DNA of 48,740 bases. Source: Collinsella sp. AM17-1. GTDB taxonomy: Bacteria; Actinomycetota; Coriobacteriia; Coriobacteriales; Coriobacteriaceae. A program made the translations under genes and the position numbers. Below are positions 35,374-45,500 of the stretch, piece by piece (the first letter of the stretch is position 1; each line of letters begins with the position of its first letter). Location: assembly GCF_003470665.1 (NCBI RefSeq), contig NZ_QRJZ01000017.1, positions 1 to 48,740 on the forward strand. The letters run 5' to 3'. The notes beneath the pieces are model-generated. The model was given only the letters and a program-made list of their open reading frames with translations, made no database searches and had not been told where the DNA came from.

Positions 35374-35576
35374 CGTGCATTTTTGCGAGTATTCTGCAAT
35401 CGAAGGCTCCTGTATACCGTCGTTCGGGCAAAAATCCGTGCTTGTCGATGCTTTTCGCGAATAATAGGCGGTGTTATGGGCTGCTGGGTCTCAGGCTGCA
35501 GGGGTATTCGCTATCTAACGCCTCTGCTGCGGAGCCCAAAGCTCTTGGCTGTGCTGAATACTCCCAAAAATGCACG
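35374..35576. repeat. 203-bp unit with 24-bp terminal inverted repeats
   Basis: The ends 35374-35397 and 35553-35576 are inverted repeats matching at 22 of 24 positions. Both contain GTGCATTTTTG and GAGTATTC. The interior has a further partial copy (CAAAAATCCGTGC) but no convincing gene; short open frames cross it. It is probably a non-autonomous element or a remnant. Confidence 0.6.
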
Positions 35577-35606
35577 GCGCCTTGAGGGGGACCTTCGCGA
35601 CAAAGG

Positions 35607-35645
35607 AAACCGCCCCGTCGAAGTATGCATTCGACGGGGCGGTTT
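35607..35645. terminator. Bidirectional terminator downstream of lemA
   Basis: Perfect 16-bp arms (35607-35622 and 35630-35645) with a 7-nt loop. AAA and TTT flanks allow use on the minus strand by lemA. Confidence 0.85.
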
Positions 35646-35680
35646 ATGCATATACCCGATTTGGATGCGCTGCCAACCTA

Positions 35681-36232
35681 TTAGAACTTGACGGTCGGTG
35701 CCTGGCGGGCTGCCTCGGCTGCCTCAAAGCCCTGGCGCTCCTTAAACTGGAAGATGCCGGCAAAGATGACAGCCGGGAACGTCTGAATGGCGTTGTTGTA
35801 GCTGAGCACGCAGTCGTTGTAGCTCTGGCGTGCATAGCTAATCTTGTTCTCGGTATCCTCGAGCGACGCCTGCAGCTGCGTAAAGTTGGTGTTTGCCTTA
35901 AGGTCGGGATAGGCCTCGGCTACGGCGAAGAGCTGGCGCAGCGCACCGGTCAGCACGTTGTCGGCTTCCATCTTGGCCTCGGGCGTGGTGGCCTTGACAG
36001 CGGTGTTACGCGCGCTGATCACGGCGGAGAGCGTCTCCTGCTCGTGCTTGGCGTAGCCCTTGACGGTCTCGACCAGGTTGGGGATCAGGTCGTTGCGGCG
36101 CTGCAGCTGCGTATCGATGTTCTGCCAGGCGTTATCGATGCGGTTGCGCTTGGTGACCATGTTGTTGTAGATGCCGGCGATGGCGCAGACAATCACAATG
36201 ACAACAACGATGCCGATGATGACGGTAATCAT
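35681..36232 (-). CDS. LemA family protein
   Basis: This is 183 residues: an N-terminal membrane helix (ITVIIGIVVVIVIVCAIAGIY) followed by a long helical domain with the LemA signatures NMVTKRNRIDNAWQNIDTQL, RRNDLIPNLVETVKGYAKHE and SYNDCVLSYNNAIQTFP. The helical part should be outside the membrane. The cellular role of LemA proteins is not well defined. The ATG at 36232 has a GGAG site 5 nt upstream. It is divergent from the TetR gene. Confidence 0.92.
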   Translation of the reverse strand: MITVIIGIVVVIVIVCAIAGIYNNMVTKRNRIDNAWQNIDTQLQRRNDLIPNLVETVKGYAKHEQETLSAVISARNTAVKATTPEAKMEADNVLTGALRQLFAVAEAYPDLKANTNFTQLQASLEDTENKISYARQSYNDCVLSYNNAIQTFPAVIFAGIFQFKERQGFEAAEAARQAPTVKF

Positions 36233-36431
36233 GATGTCTCCGTTTCGAATGGCCGCGGCGGCATGCGCCAGCTGCCGTTGGTATAACGCTACTAGTATAC
36301 CCGCAACGTTTTGCCGTGCCGAACTTTCCGGTAAGCGTTGTGTTTTCGGCGGGGTCGGCACCGGGGTAAAACGCGCGAGGTACAGGTGTAAGATATGCGA
36401 CAGATTGACGAGTGTTGTCTTTGCCTTGAGG

Positions 36432-37028
36432 ATGGCGATACCAGTGGACCTTCGCATTAAGAAAACCTACCGTGCCCTGTTCGATGCTTTCACCGAGCTT
36501 CTCGAGGAGCATCGTTTTGAGGACCTGACGGTTGCCATGCTGTGCGACCGCGCCATGATTCGCCGCACGACGTTCTACAAGCACTTTCGCGACAAGAACG
36601 ATTACTTTGCCTTTTATATCGATGAGCTCATGTCCGGCTTGCCGCAAAAACAGCCCGATGAGGCCGGCACAGTGTCTGCCGAGGACGTGCGCGCGCTTCG
36701 GCACGCGATTTTGGACGATGCCATGGACCTGATTCTGGCCCATGAGCAGCTCATGGACAACATTTTGGCGAGCAGCATGTCGGGAATGCTGACCAACGTT
36801 ATTTGCGACCGTATTGCCCGCTCCATCCGCGAGCGTGTGATGAACGTGCTTGCCGAGGATGCCCTGGCCCCCGTGTCACTCGAGACGACGTCTGAGTTTG
36901 TCGCCGGCGGTATTATTCGACTTTTCACGATATGGTGGGAATCGGGCCACGATCTTGAGCGTCGACCTGAGATGGCCGACGTGGTCGATGCGCTGTTTGA
37001 GCGGACCATGACACCGGTGCATCACTAA
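36432..37028 (+). CDS. TetR/AcrR-family transcriptional regulator
   Basis: This is a 198-residue TetR-type regulator. The helix-turn-helix LTVAMLCDRAMIRRTTFYKH (about 34-53) is followed by FRDKNDYFAFYIDE, the usual transition to the ligand-binding helices, and the C-terminal domain resembles the TetR_C group that dimerises through FVAGGIIRLFTIWW. The start is uncertain: ATG 36432 has GAGG directly adjacent, while GTG 36444 has it at 12 nt. It is divergent from lemA, which it may regulate. The 3' end abuts the tRNA-Ser gene, which is on the opposite strand. Confidence 0.88.
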   Translation: MAIPVDLRIKKTYRALFDAFTELLEEHRFEDLTVAMLCDRAMIRRTTFYKHFRDKNDYFAFYIDELMSGLPQKQPDEAGTVSAEDVRALRHAILDDAMDLILAHEQLMDNILASSMSGMLTNVICDRIARSIRERVMNVLAEDALAPVSLETTSEFVAGGIIRLFTIWWESGHDLERRPEMADVVDALFERTMTPVHH

Positions 37029-37031
37029 AAG

Positions 37032-37121
37032 TGGCGGAGAGAGGGGGATTCGAACCCCCGGAACGCTCTCGCGCTCAACGGTTTTCAAGACCGCCGCATT
37101 CAACCGCTCTGCCATCTCTCC
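37032..37121 (-). tRNA. tRNA-Ser (anticodon UGA)
   Basis: This is a class II tRNA, 90 nt with an encoded CCA end. The acceptor GGAGAGA pairs with TCTCTCC, with discriminator G and CCA. The anticodon arm CGGTCTTGAAAACCG gives UGA. A long variable arm (GAGCGCGAGAGCGTTC region) and a T arm GGGGGTTCGAATCCCCC identify serine. It is convergent with the TetR gene and divergent from tadA. Confidence 0.96.
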
Positions 37122-37172
37122 GTGAGTCGTAATGATAGCATCGTTTTGAATTTGCAACAGGGAAGGCGAACG

Positions 37173-38954
37173 ATGACGAGCACCGAAATCGACGAGAAGT
37201 TCATGCGCGAGGCGTTGGCGGAGGCGCGCGCCGCCGCGGCGGTGGGCGAGGTGCCCATTGGCGCTGTGGTGGTGCGCGCGGGTGAGATTGTCGCGCGGGC
37301 GCATAATCGTCGTGAGCTCGATCAGGACCCTTCGGCGCATGCAGAGTTCGCGGCCCTGTGCGCTGCCGCTCGGTCGCTCGGTCGCTGGCGCCTTTCCGAC
37401 TGTACGGTCTACGTGACGCTCGAGCCCTGCTGCATGTGTGCGGGGCTTATGGTTAACGCGCGCGTAGGACGCTGCGTGTATGGCGCGGCTGATGCCAAGG
37501 CGGGCGCTCTGGGTTCGCTGTATGACCTGAATGCCGATTCGCGCCTGAATCATCGGTTTAACGTGACCGCCGGCGTGCTGGCAGACGAGTGTCGTGAGGT
37601 GTTGAGCAGCTATTTTAGTAGGCTGCGTGGAGCAGGCGGCGCTGATTGCGGTTGCGGGGCCGATCTTGAAGCGCACGTCGCTCACGCCGCAGCGCTTGCG
37701 GGTGCCGCTGAGGATGCTGGCACGGCGGTTGACTTTGGTCCTGCGTGCCGCCGTCCCCGCCGTGTGCTGCTGGCGATCGACTCCTTTAAGGGCAGCGTAT
37801 CGAGTGCGCAGGCGGAGGCCGCGGTTGCCGAAGGCATGCGCCGTGTGTGGTCCGATGCCCAGGTGGCCGCGTTGCCGCTGGCGGATGGTGGCGAGGGGAC
37901 ACTCGATGCCGTTGCCGCGTGCGGCGGTGAGATTGTGACCTGCGAGGTGGCAGGTCCCTTGGGCAAGCGCGCGTCTGCCCGGATGCTGGTTGATGCCGAG
38001 CGCGAGTCTGCGGTCATCGAGATGGCCGAGGCGGCCGGCATTGGGTGCTCGCCTTGCACGGAGTCGTCGGCGCTGGCTGCTACAACATATGGCGTGGGCG
38101 AGCTCATGCTTTGCGCGGTTCGCACGGGCGCAAAGACACTCTATATTGGTCTGGGCGGCAGTGCCACCAACGACGGTGGCGCCGGCATGCTGCAGGCGCT
38201 GGGCGCGCGTGTGGTCGATGACCAAGGCTGCGATGTCGCCCCCGGTCTTGCCGGCCTTGAGCAGGTGGCGAGCGTTGATTTGGCGCCAGCGCTGCAGGCT
38301 TTGGATGGCGCTCGTATCGTTGTGCTTTCGGATGTTGAGAATCCGCTCGTAGGGCGTCGCGGCGCGCTTGCGGTGTTCGGCGGACAGAAGGGTCTGCCGA
38401 CGGGCGACGTCGAGGCACTGCGCAGGTACGACAGTTGGATGGTCGGCTACGGTCGTCTGCTCGATGCGGCGATTGCCGGAGCTCGAGCCCAGGGGTTGTT
38501 GCGCACACCCGAGGGCGCACGGACATTTGGCTCGGTGCTCGGCGTGCCTGGCGCGGGCGCGGCAGGTGGTTTGGGTGCCGCGCTGCTGGCGCTCGGTGCG
38601 GAGCTGTGCTCGGGTGTGGAGACGGTGCTCGATCTGATTGGGTTTGACGAGTGCGTGCGCGATGTCGACCTGGTCATTACAGGCGAGGGCAATATGGACG
38701 AGCAATCCGCCGCCGGTAAGGCACCGGCGGGCGTGGCCCGCCGTGCGAAGCGATATGGCAAGCCGGTAGCCGCCGTCGTGGGCGGTCGTGCCGACAACCT
38801 GGATGCGGTGTGCGAGCAGGGCATCGACCTAGTGCTGCCGATATGCCGCAAGCCCATGAGCCTTGACCAAGCGCTCGATCCCCAGGAAGCCACAACCAAC
38901 CTCATCTGTGCCGGCGAGGCAGCTGCCCAAGCCTGCGACCTCGCTCGCCTCTAA
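37173..38954 (+). CDS. tRNA adenosine deaminase TadA fused to glycerate kinase
   Basis: This single 593-residue frame carries two enzymes. Residues 1 to about 155 are TadA, which deaminates A34 of tRNA-Arg(ACG) to inosine: zinc ligands are H56 with catalytic E58 (HAE) and C86/C89 in PCCMC. A linker of about 40 residues, Ala/Gly rich, follows. From about residue 197 to the end it is a GlxK-type glycerate 2-kinase: LLAIDSFKGSVSSAQAEAAV, LPLADGGEGTLDA, GLGGSATNDGGAGMLQALGA and DLVITGEGNMDEQSAAGKAP. There is no internal stop or frameshift. ATG 37173 follows GGGAAGG. The tRNA-Ser gene lies just upstream in the opposite direction. Confidence 0.92.
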   Translation: MTSTEIDEKFMREALAEARAAAAVGEVPIGAVVVRAGEIVARAHNRRELDQDPSAHAEFAALCAAARSLGRWRLSDCTVYVTLEPCCMCAGLMVNARVGRCVYGAADAKAGALGSLYDLNADSRLNHRFNVTAGVLADECREVLSSYFSRLRGAGGADCGCGADLEAHVAHAAALAGAAEDAGTAVDFGPACRRPRRVLLAIDSFKGSVSSAQAEAAVAEGMRRVWSDAQVAALPLADGGEGTLDAVAACGGEIVTCEVAGPLGKRASARMLVDAERESAVIEMAEAAGIGCSPCTESSALAATTYGVGELMLCAVRTGAKTLYIGLGGSATNDGGAGMLQALGARVVDDQGCDVAPGLAGLEQVASVDLAPALQALDGARIVVLSDVENPLVGRRGALAVFGGQKGLPTGDVEALRRYDSWMVGYGRLLDAAIAGARAQGLLRTPEGARTFGSVLGVPGAGAAGGLGAALLALGAELCSGVETVLDLIGFDECVRDVDLVITGEGNMDEQSAAGKAPAGVARRAKRYGKPVAAVVGGRADNLDAVCEQGIDLVLPICRKPMSLDQALDPQEATTNLICAGEAAAQACDLARL

Positions 38955-38964
38955 AACCCATCCC

Positions 38965-39043
38965 CTCGATAAGTTGCGGTGAAATACGGAGTGTTTTTGC
39001 CTTTAAGGGGCCAATTCAGTCCGTATTCCACCGCAACATCGAG
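38965..39043. repeat. Palindromic repeat (GTTGCGGTG family)
   Basis: GTTGCGGTGAAATACGGA on the left pairs with TCCGTATTCCACCGCAAC on the right with one mismatch, closed outside by CTCGAT/ATCGAG. It lies directly after the tadA-glycerate kinase stop and could also act as a weak terminator. Confidence 0.75.
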
Positions 39044-39106
39044 AATGGCCAACCGAGGCTGGCCGTCTTGTGCCTCGGGTCGGACCGTCTGCCATGAAAT
39101 GCGGCA

Positions 39107-39234
39107 ATCTACTACGTTTAACGGAACACCCTCGACCATCCAGGATTTCGTGAAATTAAAACTGCAGGTAGAAAGCTTGCCGATTTTCGAAAAAGCCGGC
39201 TATGGTTGACCCATGCAGCCTAAACGTAGTAGAT
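39107..39234. repeat. 128-bp unit with 14-bp perfect inverted repeats
   Basis: ATCTACTACGTTTA (39107-39120) and its perfect reverse complement (39221-39234) are separated by 100 nt with no coding content. MITE-like. Confidence 0.65.
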
Positions 39235-39546
39235 AGGCCCTTTTCGTGGCGCAGCGTCAGGCTGGTCTATTTGGGGCTAGAAAAATACCCGTAAAGGCAT
39301 ATGAATCTGAACAATTCAATCCTGTGCCTTGTGGCGCTCGATGGTGCTGTCTGGGGATCGGAGACTATGCACTTCAGGTGTTGACGCTGTCATTCATATG
39401 CCATTAGGCGATTGCTCTTCGTTCAGTTGTTCGTCAATTAATCCTGCCAATTAATTACCATTTCGGGCGAAGACGTGGATTATCTCCATGATGGGCCTCT
39501 TTGGGCATAATGTTGTCTTTAACTGTCCTTAATCAATAGATCGCTC

Positions 39547-42500
39547 TTGGGAAGAGAAGGCGACACCAGAGGGGGAGAAGGGAATTGGAGAGGAAAGTTT
39601 TCGGCGGGGGGGCAGAGAGTCGCTGCTCTCTGCCTTGCGCTGGTTCTCGGCTTCGGATGTTTATCCGTTGGCGCGACGGCCGGTGTCGCATATGCGGCCA
39701 CGGCATCGCGGACTGCGTATACTGCGGAGGAGTTTGAGATCACCCAGGACGGCGTGACCTATTCGTGTGAGACCACGGATAAAGGCACGGCGGAAATCAC
39801 AGGTATTGTTGCCGACGACAGTGTGACCGCGGTGAGTGTGCCCAGCTCCATCGAGCATGGTGGCCAGACCTACAAAGTCACCAAACTTTATTTCTCGTCT
39901 GGTATCGTGGCCAAGAACGTTGAGCAGCTGACGCTTCCCGATACGCTCGAAAAAATGTACGGAGGGAATTTCCAGAGGTTCGCAAAGGTCAAGGAGCTCC
40001 ATATCCCTGGCTCCATCAAGAACTTCGGTTGCTCGCTGCAAAACGCTGGCTCGCTCGAAAAGCTCTATTTCGATGAGGGCGTCGAGGAGATTAGCGCCAA
40101 CATGATGGTCTATGGCTGCAGCAACCTTTCGGAGATCGATCTCCCCTCCACCCTCAAAATGATTTCGGGCTCGGGCGCCTTCGAGGGGGCTACGGCCCTC
40201 ACGGGCATCGAGTTTCCAAAAGATGTCGCCTTCTCCGACACCATAACGGGCGTGTTCGAAGACTGCACGTCTCTGACAAGCGTGTTGTTGCCCGCTTCGG
40301 TTACCAAGATCCCCTCGCACATGTTTGACGGATGCACCTCTCTCGCGTCCGTCACCGCGCTGAGCGAAATCGAGTCCATCGGGGATGGGGCGTTTCGGAA
40401 TTGCTCGAGTTTAACCGGGATCGATTTCCCGGGCACATTGACGAGCATCGGATCCTCTGCTTTCCAGGGGTGTGCCAGCCTGGTGAGCGTGCCCAATCTA
40501 AGCAAGGTAACAAAGATGGGCTGGGGGGCGTTTTACGAGTGCAAAAAACTGCAGGCGTCCGTGGATCTGTCCTCGCTTCAGAACATTCCGGACAATGCGT
40601 TCTGCTACACGCCGGTTAAGATCGTGGGGCTCTGCGACAGCTTGAGGAGTATCGGTGACTGGGCCTTTATCCAGAGCAACGTTGCCGTCCAGCTCCCCAG
40701 GACACTTGAGACAATTGGCAACTACGCCTTCTATTACGGCACGTTGCCGGAGCAGTTTTCCATTCCGGATTCCGTGACTTCCGTTGGCACGGCAGCCTTC
40801 TCGGGCGTAGATGGCGTGAAGGATGTGACGATCGGGCGCGGCCTCACCAAAATACCCTCGGGTATGTTTGACGGCAGCACGGTTCAAAAGATCACAATCG
40901 AAAACAGCATGGACGACATCACCGGCTCGGAGAACCTCCCGTTCTTTGGCGTCGATATCGTCTACACGCGCGAGTCCATCGATGACGGCGTCGGCGATAC
41001 CGTGAGCAATGACAGCACCAAGACCCTTCAGGAGCTGGTCAACGAGGCCCCCGATGGCAAGGAAACCGTCATCACCCTGAAAAAGCACGTGAAGCTCGGC
41101 TCCACGCTCACGATTCCTATCGGGAAGATGATTAAGATCACGTCGGATGAGCCCTATACCATCTTGGCAACAAAGAATAGTGACGTCTCCGTACTGGTCA
41201 ATGTTGCCGAGAGGGCATCCCTCGAGCTGTCGGGGAAAGCGTCTCTGAGGGGTCGTTACAACAAGGGCGCCATTATTTCTAGCAAGGGAGCAGTTGTGCT
41301 CTCTGACGAGGCCGTTGTGTGCGACGGCGCTGCGAACACCGTCAATACGGGCGTCATCGACGTGTCGGGAGACAAGGCTTCGCTTGCCATGACGGGCGGC
41401 GTTATCGAGCAGTGCGAACTTAAGGACGCGTATTGCGGCGCTGTCCACGCGAAGGACGGCGCTCATGTTGTCATGAAGGGCGGCGTTATCCGTAAGAACG
41501 GAATCGTCGTTACCGGAGACACTAACGGCTATCACCTCACATCTTCTGGCGTCATGTTGGTGGGCAATGCCCGCTTTGACATGAGCGGAGGCAGCATCGA
41601 GGGCAACAGCGGCTATCGAGGCAGCGCGGTCCTTGCGTACAGTGAGGGGGAGGGCGATAGCCAAAGAGCCAAGTTCACGATGACTGGTGGTCAGATTTCC
41701 GGCAACAGGAGCAGTAAACTGGAGGCGGGGTCCTTAGATCCCTCTGGAGCAGTTCACATTGAGGGCAACGCCGAGTTCACCATGGAGGATGGAGAGATTA
41801 AGAACAACGTTGCGTCTGGCAACGGCAAAGGCGGCGGAGTGTGTGTGGTCGACCCGGGCTGCCAAGGCGGGAAAAGGGGGAATACTGCTTTCACCATGCA
41901 AGGCGGGTCCATATCTGGCAACTCCGCTTCCGCCGGCGGAGGCGTCTATACCTATTCAGGCGTCTATACCTATTCGAATAACGTCACGCTCAGCGCAGGC
42001 GAGATCAAAGACAATACTGCTTGGAGCATGGGCGGCGGCGTGTATAGCGAAGGTAACGAGGCTCATGGCTATGGCACGCTCCACATCGAAAACGCCCTCG
42101 TTGTTGATAACCATGCGAAAGAGCAAGGCGGCGGCATGTGGTTCTGCCCGACCGGAGATGCCAAGGTCTACGTCCAGAACGGCGGCCTGATCGCCAGGAA
42201 CACGGCCAATGGGGCGGGAGACGACCTTGTCTTCATCGGCTTCAAAGACGCCAAATACAAACTGACCTTGGCCAACCGCGCTCCGGGCGGCGGAAAGGTC
42301 AACTGGTACAAAGACGGTGGGCTGTTTAACCCCGAAGGCACTTATGCGGCAACAAACCACGATGTCCCGCGATTCACGCCCGATGGTGACAACGGCGAGC
42401 CTCTGTCCTTTACCGACGCCACGCCGAACGTCGCGCTTAAATCTGTGATGAGCGAGGATGTGTATAACCTCGGCGCCGGTCAGACGTCGCTGACGATCTC

Positions 42501-45500
42501 CGGCAATACGGCGCCGTTGGGAGGCGGCATCGGCGCCAACGGCGGTGTTGTCATCGGCAGGTCCGAGAACATCAACATTCCAGTCAAAAAGGTCTGGGAG
42601 AACCCTAAGATCCCCCATCCTAATAAGGTCAAAATAAATCTCAAGAACGGCGATACCGTCATCGATTCGATCACCCTGAGCGAGTCTGACGGCTGGGAGG
42701 GCGTCTTCTCCAACCTGCCGCAGCGTGATGCTTTCGGCTCCGTGATCGCCTACACCGTGGCCGAGGACCCCGTCGAGGGCTACAGCTCGAAGGTCACCGG
42801 CGACGCCGAGCGCGGCTTCACCGTGACCAACGCCTCCACGGCCAAGGTCTCGGTGCCCGTCGAGAAGAAGTGGGTCGGCCCGGCGGCCAAGAAGGCCACC
42901 GTGCGCCTGCTCGCCGACGGCGAGGACGCCGGCCAGTCGATCGAGCTCAACGAGTCCAACGGCTGGAAGGGCTCCTTCAAGGGCCTGCCCAAGTACTCCG
43001 AGTCCGGCTCCGAGGTCCGCTACACCGTGGCCGAGGTGCCCGTCGAGGGCTACAGCTCTAAGGCCACCGGCGACGCCAAGGACGGCTTCACCGTGACCAA
43101 CACTGTGAAGACGGGCGAGCTCGACGTCTCCAAGACCGTCGTGGCGCGCGAGGGCCTGGCGGTCGACGCGGACAAGATATTTAAGTTTGTGGTTGAGGCC
43201 ACCGATGCCATGGGCCGCAAAGTGTCCGGCACCTACGGTGACGCGACGTTCGAGGACGGCAAGGCGACCCTCAAGCTCAAAGATGGCCAGACGGCGAGGA
43301 TCACGGGGCTGCCCGCGGGAACTGCCTACACGGTGACCGAGCGCGCCGCCGCTGGCTACAAGGCTGCGGTGAACGGAGCCGAGGGCTCCAAGGCCGAGGG
43401 CTCCATCGCGGCAGACCAGGTCTCCTTCGCCGCCTTCACCAACACCTTCGACCCCGCCCCCGCCACGGCGTCCGTCTCCGAGCTCACCAAGGTGCTCGCG
43501 GGCGGCCGCAAGCCCGGCCTTCAGAAGGGGGAGTTCGTCTTTGAGCTTTCCCTCACCGACGGTGCGGGCAATGTTCTCGAGGGCTACCCAATCGAGGCGA
43601 AGAATGACAAGGACGGCAAGGTTTCCTTTGGCGAGCTCAGCTTCACCAATCTGGGCACCTACCACGCGACCGTGACCGAGAAAGCAAGCGGCGATGTCCT
43701 GATTGAGGACGATGCGCACGCCTACACCTTCGACATCACGGTGACTCAGACTGGCGCCGGCCTTAAGGCCGAGATCTCCAACGAGCGGGGCAAGAAGACT
43801 TTCACCAACACCTTCACGCCGCACGACAACACCAAGACCGTCACCAAGGCGGACGCCTCGGGCGCCAAGGTCGATGTGGATGGCAAACCGGTGGGCGTGG
43901 GCGATACCCTCACCTATACCATCGGCTGGGCCAATAACAGCGTCGACGACAGGGGCGCCGCGCAGGCGGCCGACGTGACGGTGACCGATGTCCTGCCCAA
44001 GGGCGTTAACTATGTTGAGGGTTCTGCCGACGGTGCCGCCTACGACGCCGCGACGCGCACCCTTACCTGGTCGCTCAGCGAGCAGGCTGCGGGCGCCACG
44101 GGCACGCTCAGCTTCGACGTGAAGGTCTCCGCCGAAGCCGCCGTGGTCGACGACATCGCCAATACCGCAACGGTCAAGGTGGGCGAGAACGAGTCGCAGA
44201 CCAACACGACCCACAACAGCGTGCCCCGCGGGGGCAGCCTCACCGTCAAGAAGACGGTCGTCGGCGGCGACAGCCAGCGCGAGTTCGGCTTTACGGTCGC
44301 GCTGACCGACGGGGACGGCGAGCCCGTCTCTGGCACCTTCGGCAAGGGCGAGCACGCCGTGACGTTCGCGGGCGGCAAGGCGAACTTCACGCTTAAGGAT
44401 GGCGGGGAGAAGATCATCTCCGGCCTACCCGTGGGCGCGCACTATACCGTGACCGAGGATGCCGCCGAGGGCTACGCGACCACGGTCAACGGGGCCGACG
44501 GCTCCAAGGTCGATGGCGCCGTGACCGAGGGCGGCGTGACCGTCGCGTTCACCAACACGTACGGAACGGCCGCCGAGGGCAGGGACGTCTCCACCGCGGG
44601 GCTCTTCACCAAGACACTCGAGGGCCGCGACTGGGCGGAGGACGATAGCTTCCAGTTCGCGCTCGCGGGCGAGGACGGCGCCCCCATGCCCGAGGGCTCT
44701 GCCGACGGCTCCAAGACCGTCAGCGTGACGGCCGGCGCCGGCACCAAGGCGGGCGATAGGGTCGCCTTCGACTTCGGCCCCATCCGCTATACGCTCGACG
44801 ACATCAAGGACGCCGGGTTCGCCGAGGTCGGCGGCAAGCGCGTGCGCGCCAAGACCTTCACCTACACGGTGCGCGAGGCCAGGCCCGATGACGGCTCCGC
44901 CATCGCCGGCGTGGCCTACGACGGCCACGTCGCCACGATGACGGTGACCGTGACCGACGACGGCTCCGGCAACCTCACGGCCTCGACGCCCGCGATCGCG
45001 CAGGCGAGCGGCGGCGACTTCGTCAACACCTACACGACCGAGCTCGACTACTCGGCCCGCGCGGGCGTGCGCCTGTCCAAGGCGCTCTCCGGCCGCGCCA
45101 TGGAGGCGGGGCAGTTCGCCTTCACCGTGACCGCGGACTCCGAGACGGCCGCCAAGCTCGGCCTCAAGACCGGCAAGGACGCCTATACCGTTTCCGCGGC
45201 CGATGACGGTGCGGCCGACCTGGTCGACCTCATCGGCGGGACCGCGGGGGGCGACGTGAAGTTCACCGACGCCGACGCGGACAAGACCTACAGCTTCACC
45301 GTCACCGAGACCAAGCTCGGCGGCGAGGGCTACGCCAACGACACCGCGCCGCGCACGGTGACCATCGCGCCCGCCTACGATGCCGCGACGGGCAAGCTTA
45401 CGGTCACGACCACAGTTGCCAAGGACGGTGTCGAGGTCGCACGCAGCGAGGTCTCCACAGCGGATGGCGCCACGGCGGCGCCCGCGCCCGTGACGGTCGC

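Larger units (their letters stand above)
38955..39546. other. 592-nt intergenic region upstream of the adhesin
   Basis: No gene seen. It holds a palindrome (38965-39043), a GGCCA/TGGCC hairpin, a unit bounded by 14-bp inverted repeats (39107-39234), and then an AT-richer promoter region with 11-bp inverted repeats (39296-39306 and 39392-39402). A CATAAT box at 39506-39511 is a possible adhesin -10. Confidence 0.6.

Noticed and set aside
35311..35691. Open frames of 75-126 codons after ilvE
   Set aside because: They start inside the ilvE terminator or span the 203-bp inverted-repeat unit and another terminator; the composition is not gene-like.
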